In this document: positions 1-9,110 of the stretch, one piece after another
How positions within the stretch are numbered: the stretch's first letter is position 1
How the letters are laid out: every line of letters begins with the position of its first letter
Source: CAVQFB01 sp963711675
GTDB lineage: Bacteria > Acidobacteriota > Terriglobia > Terriglobales > Acidobacteriaceae
Reading direction: 5' to 3'
Length of the DNA stretch: 64,000 nt
Assembly (NCBI GenBank): GCA_963711675.1
Contig: CAVQFB010000003.1
Coordinates: 248,001 to 312,000 of the forward strand
Notes under the pieces: generated by a model
Databases searched by the model: none
What the model was told of the DNA's origin: nothing
What the model saw: the letters and a program-made list of their open reading frames with translations, nothing else
Program-made: the position numbers and the translations under genes

Positions 1-1446
1 GTAGCTGAAACGAAAGAATCCGTAATCATTCTCCGTGTATTTCTGGTCGATGCGTACATCGAAGTTGTCCCTGTTTTCCGTGCGCACCGGGTTAGCAAGG
101 TAGTTGATTCCAGCGGTATTGAACACATTGGGATTGGGGAACAGTGCTGCCAGGCGCAGTGCCAACGGGTCGAGAGACCCGGCGCCAGCTGCGGTCGCTT
201 TCGCTGGAATTATGTTTGAAGGGAACCCGGAACCGGTGTAGCCGAAAGGAACTCCACACAGTCCAGATTGATATGTCGTGTTCACCTGGGTGCGCCGCGC
301 GTCGAAGATTTCGCCCGCGTAGGTCGCCTGCCCGTTGCAATCCAGCGCTGGAATCGTTGTCACGCCGTCCGCCGCAAGGGTCGTCAACGGCGAACTTGTA
401 TCGAGTAATTCCGTAAAGTCGCCGAGCCGCTCTGCCGGGCTCGGCAACAACACCGACTGAGTATCCGCCTGCCGTACGCGTAATCCCTCGTAGTCGACAA
501 AGAAAAACGTCTTATTGCGGCCGTTATACAGGTGCGGAATCACAATCGGCCCGCCCAGCGTGAAACCGAACTGGTTCTGCTTGTAGGGCGGCGTCGGCTT
601 GCTGGGATCGTCGAAGAAATTTCGCGCGTCGAGCTTGTCGTTGCGAAGGAATTCCCAAAGGTCTCCGTGGAGCGAATTCGTGCCCGACTTGATGACCGCA
701 TTCACAATCGCACCGTTGCCGCGTCCAAACTCGGCACTGTAAGCATTGGTCTGAACCTTGAACTCCTGCAGCGCCTCAACCGGCGGCTGAATCACGTAGT
801 TAGTTTCATTCAGCAGATCCGGCAGGTTGGAGTTGTTGTCCACGCCATCCAGCAGGAAATTGTTTTGCAGCGATCGCGCTCCGTTGGCGCTGAAGCCGAA
901 GCTGTTCTCGTCACGTGCTCCCGGTTCACTCGGCGCGGTGCCCGCGGTGAGCAACGCCAGTTGCGCGAAATTGCGGCCGTTCAAAGGCAGATTGGATACG
1001 CGGCGAGAATCTACGACCTGGCCAAGCTCGGAAGTCTCGGTTTCGAGCAGTGGCGCTGCCCCTGTGACCTCAACCGTCTGGGTAGCCTGCCCCACCTGCA
1101 GAGTGATGTTTACGGCCACCCGCTGCTGCACCTGCAGGTCAACCGGCTCCGAAACAGCTTTCTTGAACCCCGACCGCTCAACCGTCACCGTGTACCGGCC
1201 CACGCGGAGAGTGCTGGCTACCCATTCGCCTGACTCGTTTGTAGTCGCAGTAAAACTGATACCCCGTTCTGCATCCGCCACCGTGACGCGCGCTCCTGCC
1301 ACCAGCGCGCCGCTTGGGTCTTTGACCGTGCCAACGATGCTCCCAGTGTCTTTCTGGGCCCACGAGATATTGGAGAATCCGCTGAGGCTAAGGCCAATCA
1401 GGGCTAATATGAAAAAGAGAATGCGGCAACCACGCACGCTTTTCAT
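1..1446 (-). CDS. TonB-dependent receptor, Oar-like, with N-terminal carboxypeptidase-regulatory domain (3' end missing)
   Basis: This is the N-terminal 482 codons of a large outer-membrane TonB-dependent receptor that runs off the left edge. A signal peptide covers about residues 1-31 and ends ...NISWAQ. A carboxypeptidase-regulatory-like Ig domain follows (about 35-115, GSIVGTVKDPSGALVAGARV). Next come the VEVTG linker and a plug-like segment with the SNLPLNGRNFAQLALL motif typical of acidobacterial Oar/CirA-type receptors. Residues to the edge read in one frame without a stop. The start is the ATG at 1446, with AAGGAG about 8 bases upstream and a good promoter further up. Family members usually exceed 1000 residues, so more than half is missing. 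Its neighbours suggest import of oligosaccharides or glycan fragments, which is inference only; substrate cannot be read from the sequence. Confidence 0.93.
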   Translation of the reverse strand, partial: MKSVRGCRILFFILALIGLSLSGFSNISWAQKDTGSIVGTVKDPSGALVAGARVTVADAERGISFTATTNESGEWVASTLRVGRYTVTVERSGFKKAVSEPVDLQVQQRVAVNITLQVGQATQTVEVTGAAPLLETETSELGQVVDSRRVSNLPLNGRNFAQLALLTAGTAPSEPGARDENSFGFSANGARSLQNNFLLDGVDNNSNLPDLLNETNYVIQPPVEALQEFKVQTNAYSAEFGRGNGAIVNAVIKSGTNSLHGDLWEFLRNDKLDARNFFDDPSKPTPPYKQNQFGFTLGGPIVIPHLYNGRNKTFFFVDYEGLRVRQADTQSVLLPSPAERLGDFTELLDTSSPLTTLAADGVTTIPALDCNGQATYAGEIFDARRTQVNTTYQSGLCGVPFGYTGSGFPSNIIPAKATAAGAGSLDPLALRLAALFPNPNVFNTAGINYLANPVRTENRDNFDVRIDQKYTENDYGFFRFSY

Positions 1447-1557
1447 TTTGAGACTCCTTAGGTCGATTCGCCGGACTGGTCGGTTCTGCTGTGCGGCCAC
1501 CGGAAAAATCCACCCGGATGGGGACGGAAACTCGCTTTTCGGTGTATATTACGATCG

Positions 1558-1577
1558 CTTACTTTTACTTTCGTTCT
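1558..1577 (+). promoter_or_regulatory. Candidate AgaR/DeoR-type operator at the TonB receptor promoter
   Basis: The plus strand reads CTTACTTTTACTTTCGTTCT, which fits about 14 of 20 positions of the AgaR consensus as I recall it (TTTCRTTTYRTTTYNYTTKK). It overlaps the -10 of the receptor promoter. It is weaker than the sites at 1646 and 9924 and is kept because of its position. Confidence 0.35.
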
Positions 1578-1590
1578 GGAGCGTTGTCAA
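1562..1590 (-). promoter_or_regulatory. Sigma-70-type promoter of the TonB receptor
   Basis: Reading the minus strand, a perfect TTGACA (-35, 1585-1590) is followed after exactly 17 bases by TAAAAG (-10, 1562-1567, 4 of 6 matches to TATAAT). It lies about 116 bases upstream of the receptor start. The spacer and -10 region overlap an AgaR-like sequence (1558-1577), as expected for repression by polymerase exclusion. Confidence 0.5.
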
Positions 1591-1645
1591 GGGAAACTTT
1601 GCCGCTTCTGCGTGATATTGTAGGCATCAGGCGGATCAAAGTCTC

Positions 1646-1665
1646 AAATGGAAAGTAATCGAAAC
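1646..1665 (-). promoter_or_regulatory. Candidate AgaR/DeoR-type operator upstream of the amidohydrolase/glycosidase pair
   Basis: The minus strand reads TTTCGATTACTTTCCATTTG, about 16 of 20 matches to the recalled AgaR consensus. It lies about 100 bases before the amidohydrolase start. The 317-base gap 1447-1763 that holds it contains no gene, only this site and the receptor promoter with its overlapping operator. Confidence 0.4.
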
Positions 1666-1763
1666 CTCGCTGATTCGGCCGTGATGGCGGACACCCGTGA
1701 CAGGTATTCGGACGACCTCGTGGTCAGGAATTCCTCCCTCTTTCGCACATTTTGGGAACCATC

Positions 1764-2933
1764 ATGAAAAGAGCCCCTGTTCTGGTTGCTTCACTTCTAT
1801 TAACGCTAGTCGCTCGTAGCCCTGCTCAACAACTCCCATCCAACCCTGACCAGATCGGCTACAAGTCAGCGCAGAACGCCGACCAGAAGAAGACACTGCT
1901 GCTCAAGGACTTCAAACCTGCCTCCATGCTGCACGCTCCAGTACACAACGTCGACCGGGCAAAGTTCTACGTCATCGATGTTCACAACCATGTCAACGAC
2001 GCCCAGGGAATCGACGAACACGTCCCGGCCACACGCGTCATCGAAGTCATGAACAACACGAACGTCAAGACGATCGTGATCCTGACCGGCATGTGGGGCG
2101 ATAAACTTCAAAGGGTGATCGATGAGATGGTCAAGCCCTATCCCGGCCGGTTCATAGTCTTCACCCAGATGGACTGGAACAAGATCAACGACCCAAACTT
2201 CAGTCAGGAGATGGTTCGTCAACTGGATGACGCTGTTGCGCGGGGGGCTCGCGGCCTCAAGATTCTCAAGGACCTCGGCCTCGGGGTTCGTGACAAGACC
2301 GGCAAACTCATCACCGTAGACGACCCTCGTCTCGATCCTGTCTGGGAAGAGTGCGGGAGGCTCGGCATTCCCGTCTCCATCCACGTGACCGACCCCGAGG
2401 CATTCTTCCGACCTATTGACAACACCAACGAGCGCTACGAAGAATTAATCGAACACCCTGACTGGAGCTTCTACGGCCCGCAGTTTCCCAGCAAGGAATC
2501 TGTTCTGGAGGCTCGCAACCGTGTGTTCGCCAAACATCCCCACACTATGTTTGTCGCGCTCCACGTGGCCAACTGGCCGGAGAATCTGGATTACGTCTCC
2601 AGCGTGCTCGACAGGTATCCCAACGTGATGGTCGAATTTGGCGCTCGCGAAGCGGAGCTTGGCCGTCAACCACGTCGCGCTCGCGAGTTTTTTCTGAAAT
2701 ATCAGGACCGCATCATGTTCGGCACCGACAATGAGGTCACCGAAAACATGTATCGCAATCATTTCCGGTGGCTCGAAACCGGGGATGAATATTTTGATTA
2801 TTGGGGCTATCCGTCCCAAGGGCGCTGGAAGATTTATGGTATGGAGCTGCCGGACGGCGTGCTGGAGAAGGTGTATCACCTGAACGCGGAGCGCTTGTTT
2901 TCCCAGTTTCGACAGGCTTCGCCGTCGAGGTGA
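1764..2933 (+). CDS. Secreted amidohydrolase-family (amidohydrolase_2) metal-dependent hydrolase
   Basis: A 389-residue protein with a signal peptide (about 1-21, ending SPAQQ) and a TIM-barrel amidohydrolase_2 domain. The metal-binding HxH of strand 1 is at about residues 74-76 (DVHNHV). A later His lies in IPVSIHVTD, and the C-terminal Asp lies in IMFGTDNE. Relatives hydrolyse or decarboxylate small cyclic or aromatic acids and sugar lactones. The substrate here is unknown; the adjacent glycosidase suggests a sugar-derived compound (inference). I prefer the ATG at 1764 over the in-frame TTG at 1752 because the signal peptide then starts with MKR. Only 50 bases separate it from the glycosidase gene, so the two are probably one operon. 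Confidence 0.85.
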   Translation: MKRAPVLVASLLLTLVARSPAQQLPSNPDQIGYKSAQNADQKKTLLLKDFKPASMLHAPVHNVDRAKFYVIDVHNHVNDAQGIDEHVPATRVIEVMNNTNVKTIVILTGMWGDKLQRVIDEMVKPYPGRFIVFTQMDWNKINDPNFSQEMVRQLDDAVARGARGLKILKDLGLGVRDKTGKLITVDDPRLDPVWEECGRLGIPVSIHVTDPEAFFRPIDNTNERYEELIEHPDWSFYGPQFPSKESVLEARNRVFAKHPHTMFVALHVANWPENLDYVSSVLDRYPNVMVEFGAREAELGRQPRRAREFFLKYQDRIMFGTDNEVTENMYRNHFRWLETGDEYFDYWGYPSQGRWKIYGMELPDGVLEKVYHLNAERLFSQFRQASPSR

Positions 2934-2983
2934 GCTATGTCTTCGATTTCGTATCTGTTGGTCTTTGTTCCTGGAGTTTCCAG

Positions 2984-5230
2984 ATGACGTTGAAGAATCT
3001 TCTGTTGCTCTGCATGTTTGCCGTGTTGTTCCCGGCCGTCGCCTGTTCAAAGCCGGCCACACAGCCCAAAGCCCCGCCTTCGCAGCCTTCTGCCATTAAA
3101 GCCGATGTCAATCCTGGCGGCCCGATTGTGCTTACGACCGCTACCTCGGAGTTCGACGTCCTACCCTCCGGCTACATTGCTGCCCATCTTCTAAAGAACG
3201 GCCAGAAGCTTGCCTTGGACGAGCCCCGCGTAGGAGCGCCGTTCGAAGGAGATTACGTCGTCTCTGCCGGCAAGGAAGTCCACTTCGTTTTCGATTTCGG
3301 CCGGGCTCAAGTTCTGGAAGCGATCGGCAAACTTGGCCGTGGCAAGCGAGTGGAAATTCCTGCGCGCGCTTTGGGACCGTCAGGCAACGACCTTCAGAAG
3401 ACGCTCGCCGTCGAAGCTTATGACGACTTTCCCAACATCCTGCTCACCAGTGTTGAGTACAAGAATGCCGGCACATCCGACGTCGCCCTCGACAGTGCGG
3501 TCTCGCAGCAACATCGCCTCAATGCGTCCTTGGCCGAAATCGACTTGAAAAAAGCGCCCAGGACTCAACCCTACGATATGTGGGCGTATCAAGGATCATC
3601 CTACGACTGGGGCAAGGATGACGTTTTCAAGTTGACTCGTACCTCTTCCCAGCCCAACGTCATGGGTGAGGCGGTCAAGGGTGGCTATGGCGGAGGCATT
3701 CCGGTTGTCGCCTTCTGGACTAAAGACGTTGGCGAGGCGATCGGGCACGTCGAGACCCTGCCCCTCTCGCTTTCCATGCCCGTCAAAGTCGATCCCGACG
3801 GCCGGGTGAATGCCTCCATCGTCATTCCCGCGAACGCGACTCTCAAACCCGGCGAAAGCTACTCCACGCCACGCGACTTCCTTGCGGTGTACGCCGGCGA
3901 TTTCTACGAGCCGCTCCATATCTGGTCAAGCGTGTTGCAGAAAGAAGGTTGGAATCTGCCGAAGCCCTCAGGCGAAGCGTACAACGTGAGCTGGTGCGGT
4001 TGGGGATACGAATTCAACGTCACGCCCGCTCAGATGCTCGGCACCGTTCCCAAACTCAAGGAACTCGGCATCAAATGGGCCACGCTCGATGATCGCTGGT
4101 TCGATACCTATGGTGACTGGAATCCTCGTCCCGACACGTTTCCTGAGGACTCCATCAAGAAAATGGTCGCTGACTTCCACAAACAGGGAATTCTGGTGCA
4201 GCTCTGGTGGCTTCCTCTGGGTGTGGAAGACGGACAAGGCAAGTGGGAGTCGCACAAATACATCACATCAAAAGTCGCCGAAGAACACCCTGACTGGCTC
4301 ATTCTCGACAAAGATGGCAAACACGGCCGCATGACGCGCGACCTCGCAGCGCTCTGTCCTGCCGTTCCCGAAGTGCAGGCCTACTACAAACAGCTCACGG
4401 AGAAATTCATCCGCGACTGGGATTTCGACGGCAGCAAGCTCGACAACATCTACAGCGTACCCGCGTGTTACAACCCGGCCCATCATCACAAATCCCCGCA
4501 GGACTCGGTCAACGCCATGGCCGACGTTTATCGCACTATCTTTCAAACCACCCGCAATATCAAACCTCAAAGCGTCACGCAAAGTTGCCCCTGCGGCACT
4601 CCTCCGTCACTCGCATGGTTGCCTTACATGGACCAGGCCGTTACCGCCGATCCCGTCGGAGCAGTGCAGGTTCGCCGTCGCGTGAAGATGTACAAGGCGC
4701 TGCTTGGCCCTGAGTCAGCCGTCTATGGCGACCACGTCGAACTTTCCGCGATGACCAAAGATGCCAAAGGAAATTGGCTTGAGCACGGAGACGACTTCGC
4801 CTCAACGATCGGTACCGGTGCGGTTGTCGGCACCAAGTTCGTGTGGCCCGATCCCGGTCCCAAGTTCAAGAATGTCAATCTTACCCGAGAGAAGGAAGAC
4901 CGCTGGAAGAAGTGGATCGGCGTCTACAACGAAAAGATGCTCTCCAAAGGCACCTTCCTTGACCTCTACACGTACGGATATGACATTCCCGAAGGCTACG
5001 CCATCGAGAAGGACAACAGAATGTATTACGCCTTCTTCGCGCCTAAGGAGAATGTCGACTGGAAGGGCGAAGTCGAGCTACGAGGACTGAAAGCGGGTAC
5101 GTATCGGGTAGTCAACTATCCTGACAACAAAGACCTTGGAACGCTGAAAGTGGCAGGCGGCCGCACTTCATCGCTGAAGGTGGAGTTTAAGGACCACCTC
5201 TTGCTGGAAGTGAGTGCCAAGCCCTTGTAA
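2984..5230 (+). CDS. Alpha-galactosidase-like glycoside hydrolase (GH36/GH27-type) lipoprotein
   Basis: A 748-residue enzyme with a lipoprotein signal (lipobox AVAC near residue 21). It has an N-terminal beta-sandwich region and a TIM barrel at about residues 330-640. Barrel signatures include WATLDDRWFDTYGDW, VQLWWLPLG and the FDGSKLDN stretch, where the clan-D nucleophile Asp is expected, and there is a small beta C-terminal domain. The family releases alpha-linked galactose or N-acetylgalactosamine from glycans. The ATG at 2984 was chosen because it starts the lipoprotein signal and has GGAG about 8 bases upstream; an in-frame extension to 2801 overlaps the amidohydrolase. The lipid anchor and the nearby TonB receptor suggest it works at the cell surface or in the periplasm. 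It could be another clan-D activity. Confidence 0.75.
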   Translation: MTLKNLLLLCMFAVLFPAVACSKPATQPKAPPSQPSAIKADVNPGGPIVLTTATSEFDVLPSGYIAAHLLKNGQKLALDEPRVGAPFEGDYVVSAGKEVHFVFDFGRAQVLEAIGKLGRGKRVEIPARALGPSGNDLQKTLAVEAYDDFPNILLTSVEYKNAGTSDVALDSAVSQQHRLNASLAEIDLKKAPRTQPYDMWAYQGSSYDWGKDDVFKLTRTSSQPNVMGEAVKGGYGGGIPVVAFWTKDVGEAIGHVETLPLSLSMPVKVDPDGRVNASIVIPANATLKPGESYSTPRDFLAVYAGDFYEPLHIWSSVLQKEGWNLPKPSGEAYNVSWCGWGYEFNVTPAQMLGTVPKLKELGIKWATLDDRWFDTYGDWNPRPDTFPEDSIKKMVADFHKQGILVQLWWLPLGVEDGQGKWESHKYITSKVAEEHPDWLILDKDGKHGRMTRDLAALCPAVPEVQAYYKQLTEKFIRDWDFDGSKLDNIYSVPACYNPAHHHKSPQDSVNAMADVYRTIFQTTRNIKPQSVTQSCPCGTPPSLAWLPYMDQAVTADPVGAVQVRRRVKMYKALLGPESAVYGDHVELSAMTKDAKGNWLEHGDDFASTIGTGAVVGTKFVWPDPGPKFKNVNLTREKEDRWKKWIGVYNEKMLSKGTFLDLYTYGYDIPEGYAIEKDNRMYYAFFAPKENVDWKGEVELRGLKAGTYRVVNYPDNKDLGTLKVAGGRTSSLKVEFKDHLLLEVSAKPL

Positions 5231-5265
5231 GGCTGCCTCGGACCGTTGCAGTTGGGAAGCGGCTA

Positions 5266-5298
5266 AAATAAAAAAGCCGGACCCAGTAAGCCCGGCTT
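5266..5298 (-). terminator. Rho-independent terminator of the repeat lipoprotein gene
   Basis: A 7-bp perfect stem (AAGCCGG/CCGGCTT, 5274-5280 with 5292-5298) has an 11-base loop. On the minus strand it is followed by TTTTTATTTTAG. It lies 20 bases past the stop of the minus-strand gene and between convergent genes, so it may also slow plus-strand transcription. Confidence 0.75.
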
Positions 5299-5317
5299 AT
5301 GCGCTTCCCAAAACGAA

Positions 5318-6811
5318 CTACGGAGACGTCTGCAGTCCCGTAGCACCCTCCAACTGTGCTCCCGGATCGGCAAGCAACAAGTACCCATTGTTGCTCGAGA
5401 ACATATATAGAACAATGTTGGTAGAGAGGGCACTCACGGACCCGGCAACACGCCCATTCGAACCGACGGAATATGTACCCGTCAGGAATCCCGGGGCATT
5501 GGTTGTGCCGGTCCTGTTCACAAAGTAATTCAGCTGCAGGTTGCCGCCACCATCGCCATTCAGAGTGCCGACTCGATCAACCAGCGGTGGACTGACTGAG
5601 TCAAACCCGTCCATGAAGAAGGCATACTGCCCGTTCACCGTGCTATTGGAGAAAGATGTCGTAGTCTGCTGATCTGCCGTTCCATCCTCCACCTTGCTTG
5701 GGTCATCAACCAGGAAGAAGGCGCGCGACGGGCTTACTAGCCAAAAGATTCGTTGCACCGTCGAACCGCTCTGGTTGAACGCAAGCACGGCCCGTCCACT
5801 CGAACTCATGGTATAGGTGCCGGTAAAGGTCGCATCCACCGTGGGATTTCCGTCTTGCACCGCATCGAACGATCCCGCGGTGATGGTCCCACTGCCGCTG
5901 CTGGTAAAGGCTCCCACGGTGTCTACCCCGCCGGTGTTGGCGGTCGTATCTCCGGTGCTGCCGAAAGCGAACCCGCCGGACAAGCTGGCAGTGGTAAACG
6001 GTCCCCCGCTCTGTCCTTCAGCCCGGCCTGAACCAAGAGGCCCGGCGTCGCTCTCTAGCAGATTGAAGGTGCTCGCGTTCACTACGTAGTAGATATAGCT
6101 CGAAGTCGATCCTGTGCTGTCACTCAGGCTCAACGTCCCACGCCCGCTGGTATTCGGCGTACTGATAGACCCAGTCAGTGTTGGAGACAAAAGCGCGCTG
6201 GCGCGAAGGACGTCTTCAGTTCCGGTAATGGCGCCCGCCGTAACAGTCAACGTTCCTACGCTGCCCACGGATCCGCCCGAAGCGCTGGAAGAGTGAGTGC
6301 GAAAAGTGAAGGTGCCGCTCGGGGCTGCCGAAAATGCTGTGGCGTCTTGCCGTTCGGCCAGTCCGGCGCCATTGGCAAACGAGTCGGCCTCGATCAGGTA
6401 AAGCTTAGAGTCGGTTATCAGGGTTGCGGCCAGCACGATACTCCCCCCTGAGAGATTCAAGGTAATGAAGCCCGTGCCGTCGTTGTTAAGGGAGTAGGTT
6501 CCGGTCACGGCAGTGCTGAACGGAGCGCCACCTTGGACGAAATCATCTTGCCCGGTGGTGATGTTGCCATTTCCATCTGCCGTGAATGTGCCGGCTTCAC
6601 GAAAAGGGCCGTTTGTGACGGTCGATCCAAAATAGCTGCCATTCAGGACGTAAGCGTATTGTCCCTGCAGGCTCGCGTTCGTGAAATTCCCCTTAACGGG
6701 GACATTCGTTGTGCTCGAGTTGCCACAAGCTATGGAAAACACAAGCAGTATGAGGGCAGTAGCAAGGGCTGCCTTACTGGCGATCCCAACCGACGAAGAC
6801 ACGCTGGACAT
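5318..6811 (-). CDS. Secreted lipoprotein with four tandem beta-rich repeats
   Basis: A 497-residue lipoprotein of no known function. The N-terminus has a hydrophobic segment ending in a lipobox (SIAC, then GNSSTTNVPVKGNF). The rest is about four diverged repeats of 105-130 residues. Three open with a Gly-Gln/Gly-rich 'GQYAYVLNG / GGFAFGS / GQYAFFMDG' strand, followed by 'GTFTADGNGNIT / GAFTSSGSGTIT / GTLNGDGGGNLQ' and 'GTYSLNNDGTG / GTYTMSSSGRA / GTYSVGSNGRV'. The second repeat is the most diverged. Such proteins are common in soil Acidobacteriota as far as I recall. Start choice: the ATG at 6811 has AGGAG 8 bases upstream; an ATG at 6841 lacks one. It is convergent with the glycosidase and probably unrelated to it. 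Confidence 0.75.
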   Translation of the reverse strand: MSSVSSSVGIASKAALATALILLVFSIACGNSSTTNVPVKGNFTNASLQGQYAYVLNGSYFGSTVTNGPFREAGTFTADGNGNITTGQDDFVQGGAPFSTAVTGTYSLNNDGTGFITLNLSGGSIVLAATLITDSKLYLIEADSFANGAGLAERQDATAFSAAPSGTFTFRTHSSSASGGSVGSVGTLTVTAGAITGTEDVLRASALLSPTLTGSISTPNTSGRGTLSLSDSTGSTSSYIYYVVNASTFNLLESDAGPLGSGRAEGQSGGPFTTASLSGGFAFGSTGDTTANTGGVDTVGAFTSSGSGTITAGSFDAVQDGNPTVDATFTGTYTMSSSGRAVLAFNQSGSTVQRIFWLVSPSRAFFLVDDPSKVEDGTADQQTTTSFSNSTVNGQYAFFMDGFDSVSPPLVDRVGTLNGDGGGNLQLNYFVNRTGTTNAPGFLTGTYSVGSNGRVAGSVSALSTNIVLYMFSSNNGYLLLADPGAQLEGATGLQTSP

Positions 6812-7042
6812 GACACCGCTCCTAAGAATGCCAATTTTCAAAGACTTCCTGATTTGAGGCGGAATAGCTCATCCACGTTAACACTGATGGAGATGGAAAG
6901 TTCCGTTCATCCAAGTTGGATGCAAAGAGTTGAAGTCGGGAACTGCGAAGCAGAGCAAAACAGGATTTTGACAATACCCTGTGTAACAAAATGTAAAGAA
7001 GTGCAAAGCAAACTTGTGGGAGGCTTCGATTTTCCTTCGCGG

Positions 7043-7987
7043 TTAGGGCCGGGCGTTCGAGTTTAGCCGCATGAAGGTGTCCAGATACAAGTGGTCACGA
7101 AATGCCTCTGTGCCCCCTGGCCGCGTGGTCGAAAGTGCTCCCGCAAGGTTGCCGCTCGCGAGACATGTCGCCAGATCGGCCCCCCTCACGAACTCGTGGA
7201 GAAAACCCGCGTCGAAACTATCTCCAGCTCCAACTGGATCCACGGCGGAAACCTTGATCGGGGAACTGGTGATTCTCTCCGATCCGCGCTGTGCCATCGC
7301 ACCTACCGGTCCAAGCTTGACTACTACGAGGGGTACGATTTGCGCCAGTCTTGCTACTGCCACTTCAAGATCTTCCGTTCCTGCCACTCGCTTGGCTTCT
7401 CGCTCGTTAGGCAAGAAGACATCCACAAAACGCAGAGCGTCTTTCAGTTCCCCCTGCCAGTGATCCTCGGGGTCGTCATTGGTATCAAGAGAAATCGTCA
7501 ACCCCTTGCTCTTGAGGTGCTGAAAAAGTTCGGCCACTTTCGGTCGAAGGCCTGACTGCAAAAAGAACGACGAGAGGTGAAAGTGTCGCGACGAGGCTAG
7601 ATAGTCGAGGTCGAGATCCTCAAACCTCAGTTCAGAGATCGTTCCCACATATGTAAGTATGTTTCGCCAACCGTTTCGCTGCAGAATCACCGTCAGCCCG
7701 GTCTGCGTGTTTCCACCGACTCGTCGAAGCTTCGAGACGTCGACTCCCACCGCTAGAATCCTCTCGAGAGCGATCTCGCCTAGGGAATCTTTTCCGATCT
7801 TCGAAATGAAACCGACTTTGCTTCCCAGCGCGGCGAGATTGTGCGCGACGATCGCCGATGAACTGCCTAGGGTGAGCATCATGCGATCCGCCAGCAGCTC
7901 GCGCTCCTGCGGAAGCTCGGCCGGGAGACCGTACATGATCAGATCCAGATTCAGTTCGCCTGCTATTGTGACGTCAAAGCGCGGCAT
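7043..7987 (-). CDS. PfkB-family carbohydrate kinase
   Basis: A 314-residue sugar kinase of the ribokinase/PfkB family, which uses ATP to phosphorylate a sugar or sugar phosphate. Visible signatures are the N-terminal GELNLDLIMYG substrate strand, the GSSSAIVAHNLAALG helix, a central LPNEREAKRV, and the C-terminal anion-hole/catalytic-base motif DPVGAGDSFDAGF with Asp as base. Length is normal. The ATG at 7987 was chosen because homology begins right after it; an ATG at 8017 would extend the overlap with the SIS gene. It overlaps that gene's end by 14 bases and is last in the operon after the DeoR regulator and SIS isomerase. Likely substrates are a ketose phosphate (tagatose-6-phosphate type) or a free hexose; the sequence alone does not settle this. 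Confidence 0.85.
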   Translation of the reverse strand: MPRFDVTIAGELNLDLIMYGLPAELPQERELLADRMMLTLGSSSAIVAHNLAALGSKVGFISKIGKDSLGEIALERILAVGVDVSKLRRVGGNTQTGLTVILQRNGWRNILTYVGTISELRFEDLDLDYLASSRHFHLSSFFLQSGLRPKVAELFQHLKSKGLTISLDTNDDPEDHWQGELKDALRFVDVFLPNEREAKRVAGTEDLEVAVARLAQIVPLVVVKLGPVGAMAQRGSERITSSPIKVSAVDPVGAGDSFDAGFLHEFVRGADLATCLASGNLAGALSTTRPGGTEAFRDHLYLDTFMRLNSNARP

Positions 7988-9110
7988 GCTCAGTCGTCTC
8001 AGAGGATTCTTCGTCATCCAGTATTACGACCCGGCTCAGGTGACGTGGATGGTCAGGGTCGAGTCCCTTCTTCAGACCGGTGTACAGGCCCATGAGTTGA
8101 CCAGTGAAAACGTAAGGCGCCAGCCGGGTGAATTCAGGCAAATCTGTCCCCAGTTCCACCAGAAAATCAGCCGCACCGTGAGCCCGCGAGTCCGCTTTGT
8201 TTGCGACAACCAGCGTGGTGGCTCCCAGGCGCTTCATCTCCTCTAGGACCTCACACTCCGACTGATAGCCAGTTTCCGAGAGAAGGAACAGCAACAAAGT
8301 CTCAGGGCCAACGACTGATTTGGGCCCATGGCGAAATTCGAGAGTGTGAAAACTCTGTCCGTACGAAACCGACATCTCAGTAAGTTTGAGTGCCGACTCG
8401 CAAGCCAGTCCAAAGAACGGGCCCTGCCCCAGGCAGATGTAGTCCGCGAATTGGTGCGCCCCAACAAACTCCCGCACCCGTCGGGGAAGCGAGTTCAGGA
8501 ACTTCTCCGCAGCTTGCGGAAGCCCGCGCAGATCCTCTGCCGCTTTATCTTCCTTTGCGACCTTGGCCGCCAAGTACTGGATAGCCAGTAGCATAGAGGT
8601 GAAAGATCGCGTCATGACCGTGCTTCTCTCATCCGCGGGAGATAGGCAGATGGTGCGGGTGGCCAGATTTTCCAGGGGCTGCCCCGGCGCACAGGTAATC
8701 GCGATCGACCGGATACTCTTCGATTGAAGATATTCCGCCGCCTTCAGCACCTCAGAGGTGCGGCCCGAGCGCGAGATCAGCACCGGGCAACATTTTTTGC
8801 CGTTGGCGAATACGAGATCAGGAAACAACAGCAATTCTGAGGCGGGAATCGCGCGTGCCCGGCTGCGCGTGACCTGATTCCAGTATGCCGCCGCCGCCAG
8901 CGCGACGTAGTAGCTGGATCCGCAACCGATGAACAACCACTCTTCGGCGTCGGGAAACGTGCCGGCTATTTCTTGTCCCACGGCCCCGCCGTCCAGCAGC
9001 TTCAGGCATGCCTGCCAGCACTGGGGTTGGGAAAGAATCTCTGAGAGCGCGTATGCCCCGGCGGTCGACGTGCTTTTAGAACCTTGGCCGTCGCTCTTGT
9101 CGCTAGACAA
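7974..9110 (-). CDS. SIS-domain sugar-phosphate isomerase/deaminase (AgaS/GlmS-C-like)
   Basis: A 378-residue protein with two SIS sugar-phosphate-binding domains. The first (about residues 45-180) contains FIGCGSSYYVAL and PVLISRSGRTSEVLKA. The second (about 215-350) contains LGQGPFFGLACESALKLTEM and the FRHGPKSV loop typical of GlmS-C/AgaS proteins. AgaS relatives convert galactosamine-6-phosphate to tagatose-6-phosphate with loss of ammonia; FrlB-like deglycases are an alternative. Translation appears to start at the TTG at 9110, with GAGG 6 bases upstream inside the end of the regulator gene. The two genes overlap by 8 bases, which suggests coupling. The operon order is regulator-isomerase-kinase. 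Confidence 0.82.
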   Translation of the reverse strand: MSSDKSDGQGSKSTSTAGAYALSEILSQPQCWQACLKLLDGGAVGQEIAGTFPDAEEWLFIGCGSSYYVALAAAAYWNQVTRSRARAIPASELLLFPDLVFANGKKCCPVLISRSGRTSEVLKAAEYLQSKSIRSIAITCAPGQPLENLATRTICLSPADERSTVMTRSFTSMLLAIQYLAAKVAKEDKAAEDLRGLPQAAEKFLNSLPRRVREFVGAHQFADYICLGQGPFFGLACESALKLTEMSVSYGQSFHTLEFRHGPKSVVGPETLLLFLLSETGYQSECEVLEEMKRLGATTLVVANKADSRAHGAADFLVELGTDLPEFTRLAPYVFTGQLMGLYTGLKKGLDPDHPRHLSRVVILDDEESSETTEHAAL

